From Saururus chinensis (taxonomy: Eukaryota; Streptophyta; Magnoliopsida; Piperales; Saururaceae): DNA of 64,000 nucleotides. Below, piece by piece: positions 34,802 to 44,760 of this stretch (its first letter is position 1; each line of letters opens with the position of its first letter). A model generated the notes under the pieces. That model was not told the origin of the DNA. It did not search any database and saw nothing but the letters and a program-made list of their open reading frames with translations. The position numbers and the translations under genes were made by a program. The stretch lies in contig CP141148.1 of NCBI GenBank assembly GCA_035235625.1, positions 4,149,001 through 4,213,000 of the forward strand, given 5' to 3'.

Positions 34802-35203
34802 TCATTGGCCAACTCCCGGGCTGGGTTCGGGGTTCTTCATCTCCCCGATGCTGTCTACACTTGCAAACGTATGCCCCCCGCCATGAGTGTAAGAGTTCCC
34901 AACTCCAGGGCTTGGACCAGCATCCTTCATCCCTCCAAGAGGGTACTTTGCAGGGAATTCACTCTCCTCTTTATCACTGTGTGCGTGCCCTTGTCCGGGG
35001 CTGGGCCCGGAGTCCTTAACCCCACCAAGAGTATAGCCGTTGGTGTGTGCATGGTTGTCTCCGGGACTTGGGCCAGCCTTTACTGCTCCTAGAGAGAGGC
35101 CATCGATGATCTCTCTGAGAAACGGATTTAATGGTCTGGCATGGGCAGGGCTCGAGAGTGAGCAGAGCAAGATAGGAAGCAAAAGAAGAAGAAAAAGCTT
35201 CAT
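34802..35203 (-). CDS. PIP-type secreted peptide precursor 2 (four SGPS-like units)
   Basis: The product is 133 residues. Residues 1-22 form a signal peptide (LFLLLLLPILL). HARPLNPFLREIIDGLSLGA then matches precursor 1 almost exactly. Units: AGPSPGDNHAH (43-53), SGPSPGQGH (65-73, nearest to canonical), AGPSPGVGNSYTHGGGH (95-111) and PEPSPGVGQ (125-133). The last unit has lost SGPS and the final His, and a stop follows immediately, whereas precursor 1 keeps SGPSPGAGH and a short tail. The second unit and the acidic linker SDKEESEFP are additional compared with precursor 1, so unit number changes between paralogues. A TATA box at 35305-35312 and TTGAC motifs upstream (35335-35340, 35564-35569) fit a stress-inducible promoter. 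Secretion and processing are inferred from the family. Confidence 0.85.
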   Translation of the reverse strand: MKLFLLLLLPILLCSLSSPAHARPLNPFLREIIDGLSLGAVKAGPSPGDNHAHTNGYTLGGVKDSGPSPGQGHAHSDKEESEFPAKYPLGGMKDAGPSPGVGNSYTHGGGHTFASVDSIGEMKNPEPSPGVGQ

Positions 35204-35304
35204 GGGCTCCTGATTGCCACTCCCAAGCTTAAGAGTTTGCTATCTTTGGAAGAGTAGGAAATGCTGTGAATGGATATGGATTGCTACTGAATATGGATTC
35301 CTTG

Positions 35305-35312
35305 TATTTATA
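35305..35312 (-). promoter_or_regulatory. TATA box of PIP-type gene 2
   Basis: TATAAATA on the minus strand, about 100 bases before the ATG at 35203, at the same place as in the paralogue. Confidence 0.7.
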
Positions 35313-35705
35313 GTGGCGAGAAGAATCGAAGGTATTGACGAAAGCAAGATGGAGTCAGGGGCCATTCAAAGCCATGTGAGTAAATTGTTCCTCATTGGCC
35401 ACCATCTTCAACGTCTGTGAGGTAAGGAAGCATCCAGGGGGATTCATCCACGTAGAAGATGGAAATTGGGTGCCTTGGAGTCCAAGTGCAGATGAGATGA
35501 GAAGAAAGGGATGTGCAGGAAATTCAATTGAATTTTTTCAGGAAAGTTTTTTTGTTGCTGGATTTGACCGGCTGCTACTGTTTTGGACTCTTTGCTGATC
35601 CGGGCTTTATCCTCAAGTCACATCATTAGTATTAATTCTTCTCGTTTGCCCGTTTTACATGTTAAACTCTGCCTTTATTATACCGTGTGTTGGACTATAG
35701 AGAGC

Positions 35706-37128
35706 AGGGCAAGTGTGAACAAGGCCACTAATATGTGGCCGTATTGTCCATTTGATTTTACATTGTATTTGAATCAAAGTTTCCGTGTAATAGAGGAATT
35801 AGAATGTTCTTTGAAGTTGGGCAAGGAAAACCATGAGGCTAACATCATGTGTTGCTAGTGCATTCTGATCTCACAAGTGATCCAATGCCCTCACAGAATC
35901 TACCGATCTATAGAAAGAGCTCTTTGTGTAGTGTTATGTGACTTCATAATGAACAGGTTCCTTCACAGAACTGTAAGTTTAAATAAGTTTCTTCAACTTT
36001 TAGGCTCAGAGAAAACAAAAAATTTATACCAATAAGTAACAAGTAAACGATAATTGATGATCTTGAAAAAAAAAATTTTGTTGCTGATAAGAGGTTGTCC
36101 TGTTCATCATCATTCTGAGCAACCTTTGTGTTTTCCCACTTGCATCTATTTCTTGCATTCCCTTCAAAAATGAATGATAAAATTAAGAAGAAAATGGTGT
36201 TGAGCCAAACACAAGTATATTTGAACTTGGCTAAATCTATTTTAAGTTTGAGTTAGAACACAAATCAAGTCGAACTTACTTTAATACCCCTACTTGCTTA
36301 TAGATGAATGCATGAGCGTGCATGGCCTACCACAACCAAATTCATATATGTGTATGCATGGCCTGTTATGGTTGCACACATTGGCTAGCCATGGCTTTGT
36401 TAGTGGGGTTGTCAAAACTTGAGCCAACTCATTTGTTTGACCCTACCTTTTTAATAAGGATAATGGTTAGGGTATAAAAAATTGATTATAATATAAGGGT
36501 TGGGTCGTCTAAACTCACTAAATCTATTTTCTTTGCATTCTCTCTATTTTCCTTACCTCCCCGATTTGTGACTTAGGAGGATATGTTTTTTCATTGTCAA
36601 TTGGTCTAATTTCAAGTGCCAATTGTAAATAATAAGATTTCGTGTACATAATCTTTCTGTAATTCTAACCCGAAGCAAATATGCATGATATACACTCAAT
36701 GTTTGTTAAAAAATGTAAACGATATAAGATTATTAAAATAATATTCTGTTACCTGAATAACCCAACTCAACATAGTTAAGGTTTACATGTTTAACTCTTT
36801 CAATTAATAAGGTCTAATGCTTTAAGGTTAGGGCCAAGGCCGACCTAACCCAACCCAGCCCTTTTGACATGGGTCTTTACTCTTTATAGTTGTACTCTTC
36901 CCCTTCTTAGGCTTATGCTTACGTGGCAATGTGTAAGTAATGCTGGTTTTATTTTTTATATATAAAAAATGGTGATCACTTAAGGAATTGGTCCAACAAA
37001 AGCTTTCAATTGGATTTTAATTGGGCAGCCATGTCAGGCATAGTGAGCTTGGTATGCAGCCCACATGTTCTGTCCAGCCAAAACCTATTTAAAAAATTTT
37101 ACTAGATGTATTCCTTTCATGTGCATCA
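35706..37128. other. Intergenic, AT-rich
   Basis: No gene recognised. Sequence around 36400-36860 is bounded by loosely inverse GGGGTTGTCAAAA and TTTTGACATGGG, possibly a hAT-type MITE like the one at 21530, but the ends are too degenerate to assert. Confidence 0.35.
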
Positions 37129-37680
37129 CTATGCTTTTATGTTATGAATGTACACAGACAGAGCAAGGAAAAGCTCTGCCACAGAAATTAATCTGTGAAC
37201 TATTGATCGGATAGAGTGAGGTGGCGTGTTGATCCAACAAGATAAGATCAATGGACTAAAAGTATCTGCTCTGGCATTAGCTTCTCTAAAAATGTAGCTG
37301 ATGGACACTTCACAGAAGAACAATATGATGGATATGATTTGCTGGGAAGTTCGAGAAATTCTCCAAGAAAACTGAGAGGCTCTAGTGAGATAACGTAGCA
37401 GAGTGAGTGAGTCCCCTGGAGTTGGAATTGAGTGGTTCCCATGGATTGGCGAGAGTAAGGGATGAAGGCATGCCACAGCTTCAGCTTTGAGTGTTGCGGA
37501 GGTTCCAATGGCAAATGATGGTCTAGCAATGAATTGGTCATCCGATTTTTGAATGATAGCACCAATAGCAGAACAAGCAGAAGAGGCCATGGAGGCTCCA
37601 TCAAAATTGAGTTTGCAACAACCATGTGGGTGCGGCGTCCAATATACAGCTAGTTGGATTGCCACTCTAATAAAATATCA
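37129..37680 (-). pseudogene. LINE-type RNase H (RVT_3) remnant
   Basis: An open frame of 178 residues from 37665 reads KLNFDGAS (first catalytic Asp), IGAIIQKSDDQFI, LKAEAVACL (Glu), PGDSLTLLRYL (Asp) and IFREANARAD (final His replaced; Asp kept). This is the order of the RNase H domain found at the C-terminus of some plant LINE/L1-type open reading frames and in solitary RVT_3 genes. The upstream reverse transcriptase is not visible beyond 37680, so it is a 5'-truncated remnant. A small intact RVT_3 host gene is less likely because the start lies inside the domain boundary. Confidence 0.7.
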
Positions 37681-37859
37681 AAAATCCCTCTGCTAAGTTG
37701 AGTGAATGATTCAGCTTGATATAAGGTTCTGGCATGTTGGCTTGCCCACCAGCGTTAGCCATGCGATTGCTGGCAGGTTGCCACCATGCTACTTGTTATA
37801 ATTACTCTTTAGGGCTTTATTTTGTAATTTCTCTCCTATACTATCCCCTCAGTTCAATA

Positions 37860-39525
37860 TAAATAGCTTTATTTATTTTTTAAAATAAAATAAATAAATA
37901 AATAAGATTTATGTTTCCTAACAACATTATCAGACATGTATTTGTTAACTAATAGTGCTACCATCCCACATTAATAACATTATTTAGTTTTAAAAAAAAA
38001 TTATATTAATAATATTTTTTTAAAATATTTATTAAAATAGTATTTAGTAAGAAATATTTACCTAAATAGTATTGGTTTTTGTCATGTAGGCGTCAGCTTC
38101 TATGATTTTTTTAAAAAAGTTTATGATGTCATCCTTTGAAATGACAAAATTAATGGCAAAACCAAATTTTATCCTTTCAAAAGACGAAATCATTTAGTTA
38201 ATTTGTCTTCTCCTCTCTCTCCTCTCTCTTTTCTCCTCTCTCGTCACTTTCTCATCTTCTCTCTCTCCTCTCTCTCCTCTATTCTCTCTCTTTCTCTCCT
38301 CTCTCCTCTCTCCTCTCTTCTCTCTCTCCTCTCTCTGATCAATCTCTCTCTTCTCTCTCTCTCCTCTTTCTCTCTTTTCACTCTCTCTCCTCTTCTTCTC
38401 TCTGTTTATTCTCTCTCCTCTCTCTTTTGGCTCTCTCTTTCTTTCTCTATTCACTCTCTCTCCTCTCTCTTTTTTTTTTAAAAAAAGTTTATGATGTCAT
38501 CCTTTGAAATGACAAAATTAATGGCAAAACCAAATTTTATCCTTTCAAAAGACGAAATCATTTAGTTAATTTGTCTTCTCCTCTCTCTCCTCTCTCTTTT
38601 CTCCTCTCTCGTCACTTTCTCATCTTCTCTCTCTCCTCTCTCTCCTCTATTCTCTCTCTTTCTCTCCTCTCTCTCCTCTCTCCTCTCTTCTCTCTCTCCT
38701 CTCTCTAATCAATCTCTCTTCTCTCTCTCTCCTCTTTCTCTCTTTTCACTCTCTCTCCTCTTCTTCTCTCTGTTTATTCTCTCTCCTCTCTCTTTTGGCT
38801 CTCTCTTTCTTTCTCTATTCACTCTCTCTCCTCTCTCTTTTGGCTCTCTCTCCTCACAGGCTGGGTAGAGAGAGAAAAGAGAGATAGAAGGGAGATAGTG
38901 AATAGAGGTGTGAGAGAGAGAAAGAGGAGAGAGAGTGGAGTGAAAGAGATAAGAGATAAGAGAGAGGAGAGAGACATAAGAGAGAGAGTGATGAAAGGAG
39001 AGAGAGGGAGGAGAGAGAAGAGATTGAAAGAGGAGAGAGAAAAGAGAGACTAATAAGAAAGAGAAGAGAAAAGAGAGGGAGAGGACAAATTAATTAAATA
39101 ATTTTATCTTTTAGAATGATGAAATTAGGAGATAAGAGAAGAGAGGTGAGGAGGGAGATAACAAATCAATTAAATGATTTCGTCCTTCCAATTAATGAAA
39201 TTAGATTTGTGCTTTTAAATAACGAAATTATCAAATTTAAAAAAAAAAACGGCTTGTACCCTAGTGCCTGCATGGTAAAAACTAACACCATTTAAGTAAA
39301 TATTTCTAACCAAACACTATTTCAATAAATATTTTTATAAAAAAATATTATTTATATAATTTTTCCTTTTTAAAATGAGCTAAATATGGAGCTATTAATG
39401 TTTTATTTTGAAAAACTAAATATAACTATTAATATAGGGTGAAAGTAGTATTAATTAACAAATACATATTTTATAGCATTGTTAGAAAATTAAATCTTAT
39501 TTATTTATTTTATATTCTAATACCC
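37860..39525. mobile_element. Inverted-repeat element with long CT- and GA-rich arms
   Basis: The arms at about 37955-38190 and 39090-39446 are inverse copies (AATAATATTTTTTT, AGTAAGAAATATTTAC, ATGTAGGCGTCAGC; inside them a TTTCGTCATTT-like module). The left inner arm runs into CT-rich and the right into GA-rich DNA (38200-39090), so the strand could fold into one large hairpin. The outermost TACCATCCCACATTAATAA and its inverse near 39440 look like a Stowaway-type MITE that received the inner element. The long Arg/Glu- and Ser/Leu-rich reading frames here are composition artefacts. Confidence 0.65.
38111..38840. repeat. Near-identical tandem duplication, about 370-bp unit
   Basis: The run TTAAAAAAGTTTATGATGTC plus its entire CT-rich continuation occurs at 38111 and again at about 38479. 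Only scattered differences were seen over more than 300 bases, so it is a recent duplication within the element. Confidence 0.85.
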
Positions 39526-39710
39526 TTTTTCACATTTGTGTATCAAGCACAACACAAAATACAATTCAGCTATATATACCGACACTAAGACTAGAACCTA
39601 AGGCCTCCCTGAGAGAGTTTTGATACCATGTTAGATAACTATTACTCGTCAAAAACTCAAGCTGTTAAGACACAAAAAACTTATTTATTTCGTTTATATG
39701 CTAACAATAA
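39526..39710 (-). repeat. LTR retrotransposon remnant at a primer-binding-site-like motif
   Basis: Minus strand ...ATCTAACATGGTATCAAAACTC: an LTR end in TAACA next to TGGTATCAAAACTC, an initiator-Met-type primer site. The adjacent CTCAAGCTGTTA/ACTTATTTATTT block recurs twice at 45440-45690. Copia-type origin is likely; only a fragment remains. Confidence 0.4.
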
Positions 39711-42700
39711 AAATACATTCATCGTCCCACTTTATGTGTTTCCAGCTTCCATTGCTTTGTTCCATTCATCGCAAACCTACATCATCAATCTACCGTTTGC
39801 CTTGCCTTCCAAGCTAGAAGCCAATTCGCATATCTTAAGGTCAGGTCTGTGACTATTCTTTGGCACAAGGCCTTCCAAGTGCCGCATGGTTGGTGCTCCA
39901 ATGCGACGCTGTTACTCGCTTTGTTTCTCATCTCCGGTGGCAGTGTGGGAACTACTTTTGAGTGTAGGCTCATAGTAGTCTTTTCCTTAAAAAAAGTGTC
40001 AATTTCAGCAATATAATTAAACATTTGGTCGTATTCATACTTCGTGGAACTCAGCAACTGTTAGCATATCTGAGTATTCTTGGTAGGGGACCGTGATGAA
40101 CTTTCAATTGCTGTGCTCCTTTTGACTGATCATATTCGTAGAATTCCAACAGCTAAGGGAAGTGGCATCTTAATTTCTTGTAAAAGACAATGTAGAAAAT
40201 TCACAGACATTCAATTTTTAATGGATGATAGAAATTTTCACCTTTGACTGGTTTCATTGAATGGAAACTATTGGGAGCATGACTCTACGCTGTTGGTCTA
40301 AGTTGAATAAAATCTTCGCACTTGGAATCCAACCTACAAGTATTAACACGTGAGAGAATACTAGTGATCAGAAGAACAAAGAATAGTCGATGAACTTCTA
40401 TGGAGACAATTCTTGTCTGAATGTTGTGTTACTTTGCCAATATCTCGGGCTTCAAGAACTCTTTGGATAATGCTAATTGGGGATCACTTTACCGATATAT
40501 TATTATATCAGATCAAATGCAAATTGGGGACTATGTTTTTTTAAAAAAAAGTCATACATCAAAGCAAATTGGGGAACGCATCTCATACATGTCTTGAAGG
40601 ATCTCACCCTTGTTACAAGTAAGTGTTAACGTTCTAAAATAAGTCTCTTTTATATGCAACCAAGTGCATGTGCACGGCATGCACCTAGCACTTATCAACC
40701 TCACGATTTTGATTGTGTAGCGCTCATAAACTAGAGGGTAGGAGAGGGTAGGTGGGATTTTTAAGTTTTGCTTACCCCTAAAATATGGAAAAATGATATA
40801 CCTGCCTTACTTTCTTCGTACTTAAACTTTAGTCTTTGAGACAAAAATGAATCCCCCTATTATCAGGTGAGACGTACTTTTCTCCATCCAACCTTAAAAA
40901 AATAGACTAGGAATGTTAACTTCTTAGAGTATACATACTGACGGTACCACCCTATATGCGCAAGGGCACATGTTAACGTTTTCTTTCTATAATAATAATG
41001 TATTTTTCAAGGGATTATATTGACCATTGAATAAGACAAGATAAAAATGGCTAAATTTATATTGGATATGTTGTAACCAATGGGTCTCATTAATAAAAGT
41101 ATTCATAAATCTCATTTGACTATAACCCCACAATTTGTAACCAAAATCTCCTGCTCGCCCCCTACACTACATCATGGTGCTTACTTAAAAAGGGAAAAAA
41201 GAAATAAAAACATAACATTTAGCCCGAGAAAGCCCACATATTTGGATCCTATGTGAGTACACTCACAACACATTTGAACAAAGGCTCGAAGTCATAATAT
41301 GTGGGTCCAATACAGGCTGAGGAATGGAGCTACTAGTAGAGTTGTCAACTATACTCGTTATACCTTTCTACCATTTGTATCATACAGCTAAGTAGTTAAA
41401 GGGTATGGTTAAATTTATTTGACTAATAAATAACAAAATAATTTTATCCAATCATTTTCTAAACGGAACAGCTACATAAAAAGTTATTCCAACCTTCGTT
41501 TATATATAATATGAATATATTTTTTAGGTACATTTTATATATAATATATATTTCATAATAAACTTTTATTTCCCTTTCTACCCCCATCGAGAACTATATC
41601 GGGGGGATTAGGGTCTCTATCAGCGATTGAATTTGGAGCCACCCACCCCTCCTCTCTACCTCGCCTTAGTCTCTTCCCTTATCGTCCTTTCTTTTTCTTT
41701 CTCATCCTCCTTTCTTTTTATTCATAACCTTTATAAAAAATAATGAAGAGCGCATTAGATTGTTTGTTGGCATTAGACCGTATAGTCTAAATCTAATATA
41801 TGTAAAAATATTCACGCTAATTTTCATTTCATGTTTGATCCTCACAATGTATTTCTAATAACTATCAACAATAGTAGTAATGCTATTAGTTTTTTATCTT
41901 ACTAATATCTAATTCAGTGAATCAATTTGTGAAAATTACTTATTCTAACCTTTTTGAACTATTTTGGCTGATTTAGTGATGTTTTAAAATGTTTTAACCC
42001 TAAAACTAGATTGGTAGTAACTGATATATTGTAAGAAGGTGAACTACTTTAAGTACTTTGCCACATATAACAATATGTTGGTTGAACTTGTGAATATTTA
42101 TTTTAGACCTTTTAAGTTCTAAGTAACATGTATCCTACTCCTACAAATACTTTTTAATATTTAAGTTGCATGTAGTTAAAGAATTAATCTAGACATGTAC
42201 ATCTAATTAGCATTCACTACGCTTATGGTGTGGATTGCTTCCTCAAATTAAGAAAGTTTGAATAGTCTGGTTATTTTGCTAAATGGGCTATTAATTTTTA
42301 GGATTAGCTATGTTTATCACCTTGAATTGTGAAACCTTACGAAATGAGTAATGGATAATGATTAACCAATTGACTAGTCGATTATTAGTGGATAAAATGG
42401 ATATAAAAGAACCTATATCATTTACTTAATAAAACAATTATGGATAAGGATTTAGGAATTGGTTATGGCAGTGGAATAAGTTATACTGTCACTGTATTAT
42501 TCTATTGGCAACCCTAGCTATCGGTGCATGCTACAAGTATTCTTGTGTGTGAGCGAACATTGCATTTTCATACCTTATAACATTAACACTAATAGGATAT
42601 TTATCCTTTTATAATTGGCATGGTTGAATACTTGAAGCTAAAAAAATTCTACTATGCAGACCTTAACAAGACATTAATCTTTACTATGAAGTTAACATGT

Positions 42701-43033
42701 GCCTGGACAGGAATATGTAGTCACTTCTCTTGCTTAGAAAGAATGCCTCATGATCAAGCAAAGAGAGTGTCGCATAGATGAGACAAGAGGCCGTTCATTT
42801 CTTCAAAGAATCTGTACATTCTTCATGAATGTATCACCTTTCAATACTCATAAGTAGTTATCATTAATTGCACATTTTGAAATTGAACGCCCCCATTTTT
42901 TAGTTCTGGTGATTGAGGCTTTATGATGAAAAATACTATGGGTGGACTTGTACCCTAGTGTAGCCAAAATTTACATGTTCAAAACTAAAGTGAGTAAAAG
43001 ATTGAATTGATTCATCTAAGTAAGATAAATATA
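39711..43033. other. Gene-poor intergenic stretch
   Basis: AT-rich. I saw no gene family, no clear transposon ends and no strong repeats. Reading frames such as 39785-40057 (minus) lack any recognisable motif. Much of it is probably decayed transposon DNA. Confidence 0.4.
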
Positions 43034-43190
43034 TACTCCCTCCATCATATATTAATAGCTCTATTTATTCAATTTAATGGTTGGGTATTTAAAAAGGAGT
43101 ATCATAAATTTATTTTTTCTTCTCTTCGATGTGATTTTTTCATTCAATAAAAATCACTATTTTTTCAAATGTAACTATTAATATTGAGTA
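43034..43190. mobile_element. Stowaway-like MITE
   Basis: Begins TACTCCCTCCATCATATATT and ends with the inverse-type ACTATTAATATTGAGTA. TA lies at both ends and it is 157 bp long, as for mariner-related Stowaway elements. Non-coding. Confidence 0.65.
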
Positions 43191-43374
43191 TTGTACAATT
43201 TTGTAACTCCAAACTTCCTAAGCACTTCCTAATTAATGCTAAAATCATCCTTGTGATCAGCTCCACCAAAAAAACTCACCTTAAGAAAATCTTAGTTTTA
43301 TATTTGGTTTTATTAAATTGGGATAATATAGACTCAAAAAGAAAAATAGCACTGCAAATATTTGATTGTGGAAC

Positions 43375-43920
43375 ACCCACTTCCCGATCACTTCCTAATT
43401 AATGCTAAAATTATCCCCATGGTCAGCCCCACCATAAGAACACCTTAATTTTATATGTAAATTAATTAGATTGGTTTTCACACAACTAATCCCCCAGTTC
43501 TTGTTTCCTAAAGTCCAGCACAATCCTCAAAAGTTCACATAAACTAATGGACAAACATTAGGTTATTAATTGCCTTAGTCCATCCTCCATGGCCTTTCTC
43601 CCTTTCACTTTCTCGTTAGGTTTTGACTGTCCTCTATTCTTGCGATGGTCTACTCATTCCTTGCTCAAATGTGTGTCATTTTCCCCACATTAATATATGC
43701 CACTCAAAGCCATGCACAAGTTCCCAGTTTCAAGGTGCCATTCATGGCCGCCGTTGGTCTCTACCTTAGTCAGGATTTTCAGGCCATGAAACCATTGGAT
43801 CACCCCACCTAAACAGAAAAAGACTAAAAGGTGACCGAAAGATCTCCCCCATTATTTTCAACCATTAACCCTCCTTTTCAACTCAATAAAGCAAATCAGA
43901 CCATAGAATATATACTGCTA
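43375..43920 (-). repeat. Dispersed block, copy 3, in the upstream region of PIP-type gene 3
   Basis: Reverse complement of copy 2 (32410-33375), without the MITE. A partial extra copy of its inner end occurs at about 43200-43290 (ACTTCCTAATTAATGCTAAA in both). It forms the DNA 300-850 bases upstream of the ATG at 44227 and may contribute regulatory sequence. Confidence 0.75.
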
Positions 43921-43953
43921 AGATGGCTTCCCCCCACATGTCATAGAGAACTC

Positions 43954-44103
43954 TTGACCCTTCTTGCTCTCATTTCCATCCTCCATCTCTAGCCAACTTG
44001 ATGAGATGCTTCCTCCCAATCTTCCCTTTCCAGTAATGCAAGACAGTAGCTCCAAGGATGACAAGGGCTTCTGAACGTGCCTACCCCAATTACGAACGGT
44101 CAA
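43954..44103 (+). promoter_or_regulatory. Two W-box motifs upstream of PIP-type gene 3
   Basis: TTGACC at 43954-43959 and its inverse GGTCAA at 44098-44103, within 275 bases of the ATG. WRKY factors bind TTGAC[C/T], and PIP genes are known to be induced by immune elicitors, so the motifs fit. Motifs this short also occur by chance. Confidence 0.4.
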
Positions 44104-44140
44104 CTAATTGAATCTTCGCCCACCATATACTACGAACCAC

Positions 44141-44150
44141 CTATAAATAC
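44141..44150 (+). promoter_or_regulatory. TATA box of PIP-type gene 3
   Basis: CTATAAATAC, 77-86 bases before the ATG at 44227. The core TATAAATA is shared with the promoters of the other two peptide genes. Confidence 0.75.
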
Positions 44151-44226
44151 ACCAACTGCATGGCTTTCAGCCTGATACCGCATAACATTGTTATAGTACT
44201 GTTGCCTATTACTGAGGGTAGGATTC

Positions 44227-44760
44227 ATGGCCCAAAAGCTGTTGTCTCTTCTTGTTCTTCAAGTCTTTCTTTTCCTTCTCTCCGCTTCTTACTCTTGTGT
44301 TCACGCACGGCCGTTGCCCCCTTTTGAGCACGAAACCAATGCTCTTCGTGATGAATCTCCACTTGGGGTAATCAATGGCCTTGTCTTGGATGGGATGAAG
44401 AACTCCGGCCCAAGCCCAGGTGGTGGTGGCCACAAGTTCACGGCCACTAGCACACTGGGCGCGATTAAGGATTCGGGACCAAGCCCGCAAGGCCCCGGCC
44501 ACAGGTTCGTAGACCCCGGAGCTTTGGGTGGGATAAAAAACTCCGGCCCGAGCTCAGGTGGTGGTGGCCATGCCTACTCTAATGCTGATATTCTTGGTGG
44601 GATCAAGCATTCTGGGCCAAGCCCCGGTGGTGGTGGCCACGAGCTTGTGACTGCTGTTGGTGGAATTAAGGCATCCGGCCCTAGCCCAAAAGGTGGTGGT
44701 CACAAGCTCATGACCTTAGGTGGGAGTAAGCAGTCAATGATGAGGCTGGGACGACAATAA
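44227..44760 (+). CDS. PIP-type precursor 3 with five SGPSPxGxGH units
   Basis: The product is 177 residues. Residues 1-27 form a signal peptide (hydrophobic LLVLQVFLFLL), followed by HARPLPPF as in the two paralogues. Five complete units follow at 60-69 (SGPSPGGGGH), 83-92 (SGPSPQGPGH), 106-115 (SGPSSGGGGH), 129-138 (SGPSPGGGGH) and 150-159 (SGPSPKGGGH). Start-to-start spacing is 23, 23, 23 and 21 residues, each after a leader of the form L-G-x-I-K-x. PIP precursors usually hold one or two such motifs at the C-terminus, so five in series looks like a poly-peptide precursor. The tail (KQSMMRLGRQ) lacks the motif. Each unit could be released and hydroxylated at its prolines; that is inference. 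There is a good TATA box, and no frame damage is seen. Confidence 0.88.
   Translation: MAQKLLSLLVLQVFLFLLSASYSCVHARPLPPFEHETNALRDESPLGVINGLVLDGMKNSGPSPGGGGHKFTATSTLGAIKDSGPSPQGPGHRFVDPGALGGIKNSGPSSGGGGHAYSNADILGGIKHSGPSPGGGGHELVTAVGGIKASGPSPKGGGHKLMTLGGSKQSMMRLGRQ

Larger units (their letters stand above)
33890..35705. repeat. Segmental duplication, copy B (partner at 19590-21460)
   Basis: Collinear with copy A through the 3' flank, the peptide gene, the TATA region and the 5' flank as far as the TTCTT...GCATGTTAAA region near 35650. It contains PIP-type gene 2. Confidence 0.8.

Noticed and set aside
38194-38481. Arg/Glu-rich and Ser/Leu-rich frames
   Set aside because: Translation of CT microsatellite-like DNA.
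39785-40057. 90-residue minus-strand frame as a gene
   Set aside because: No recognisable domain, next to LTR remnants; likely chance or decayed transposon coding.
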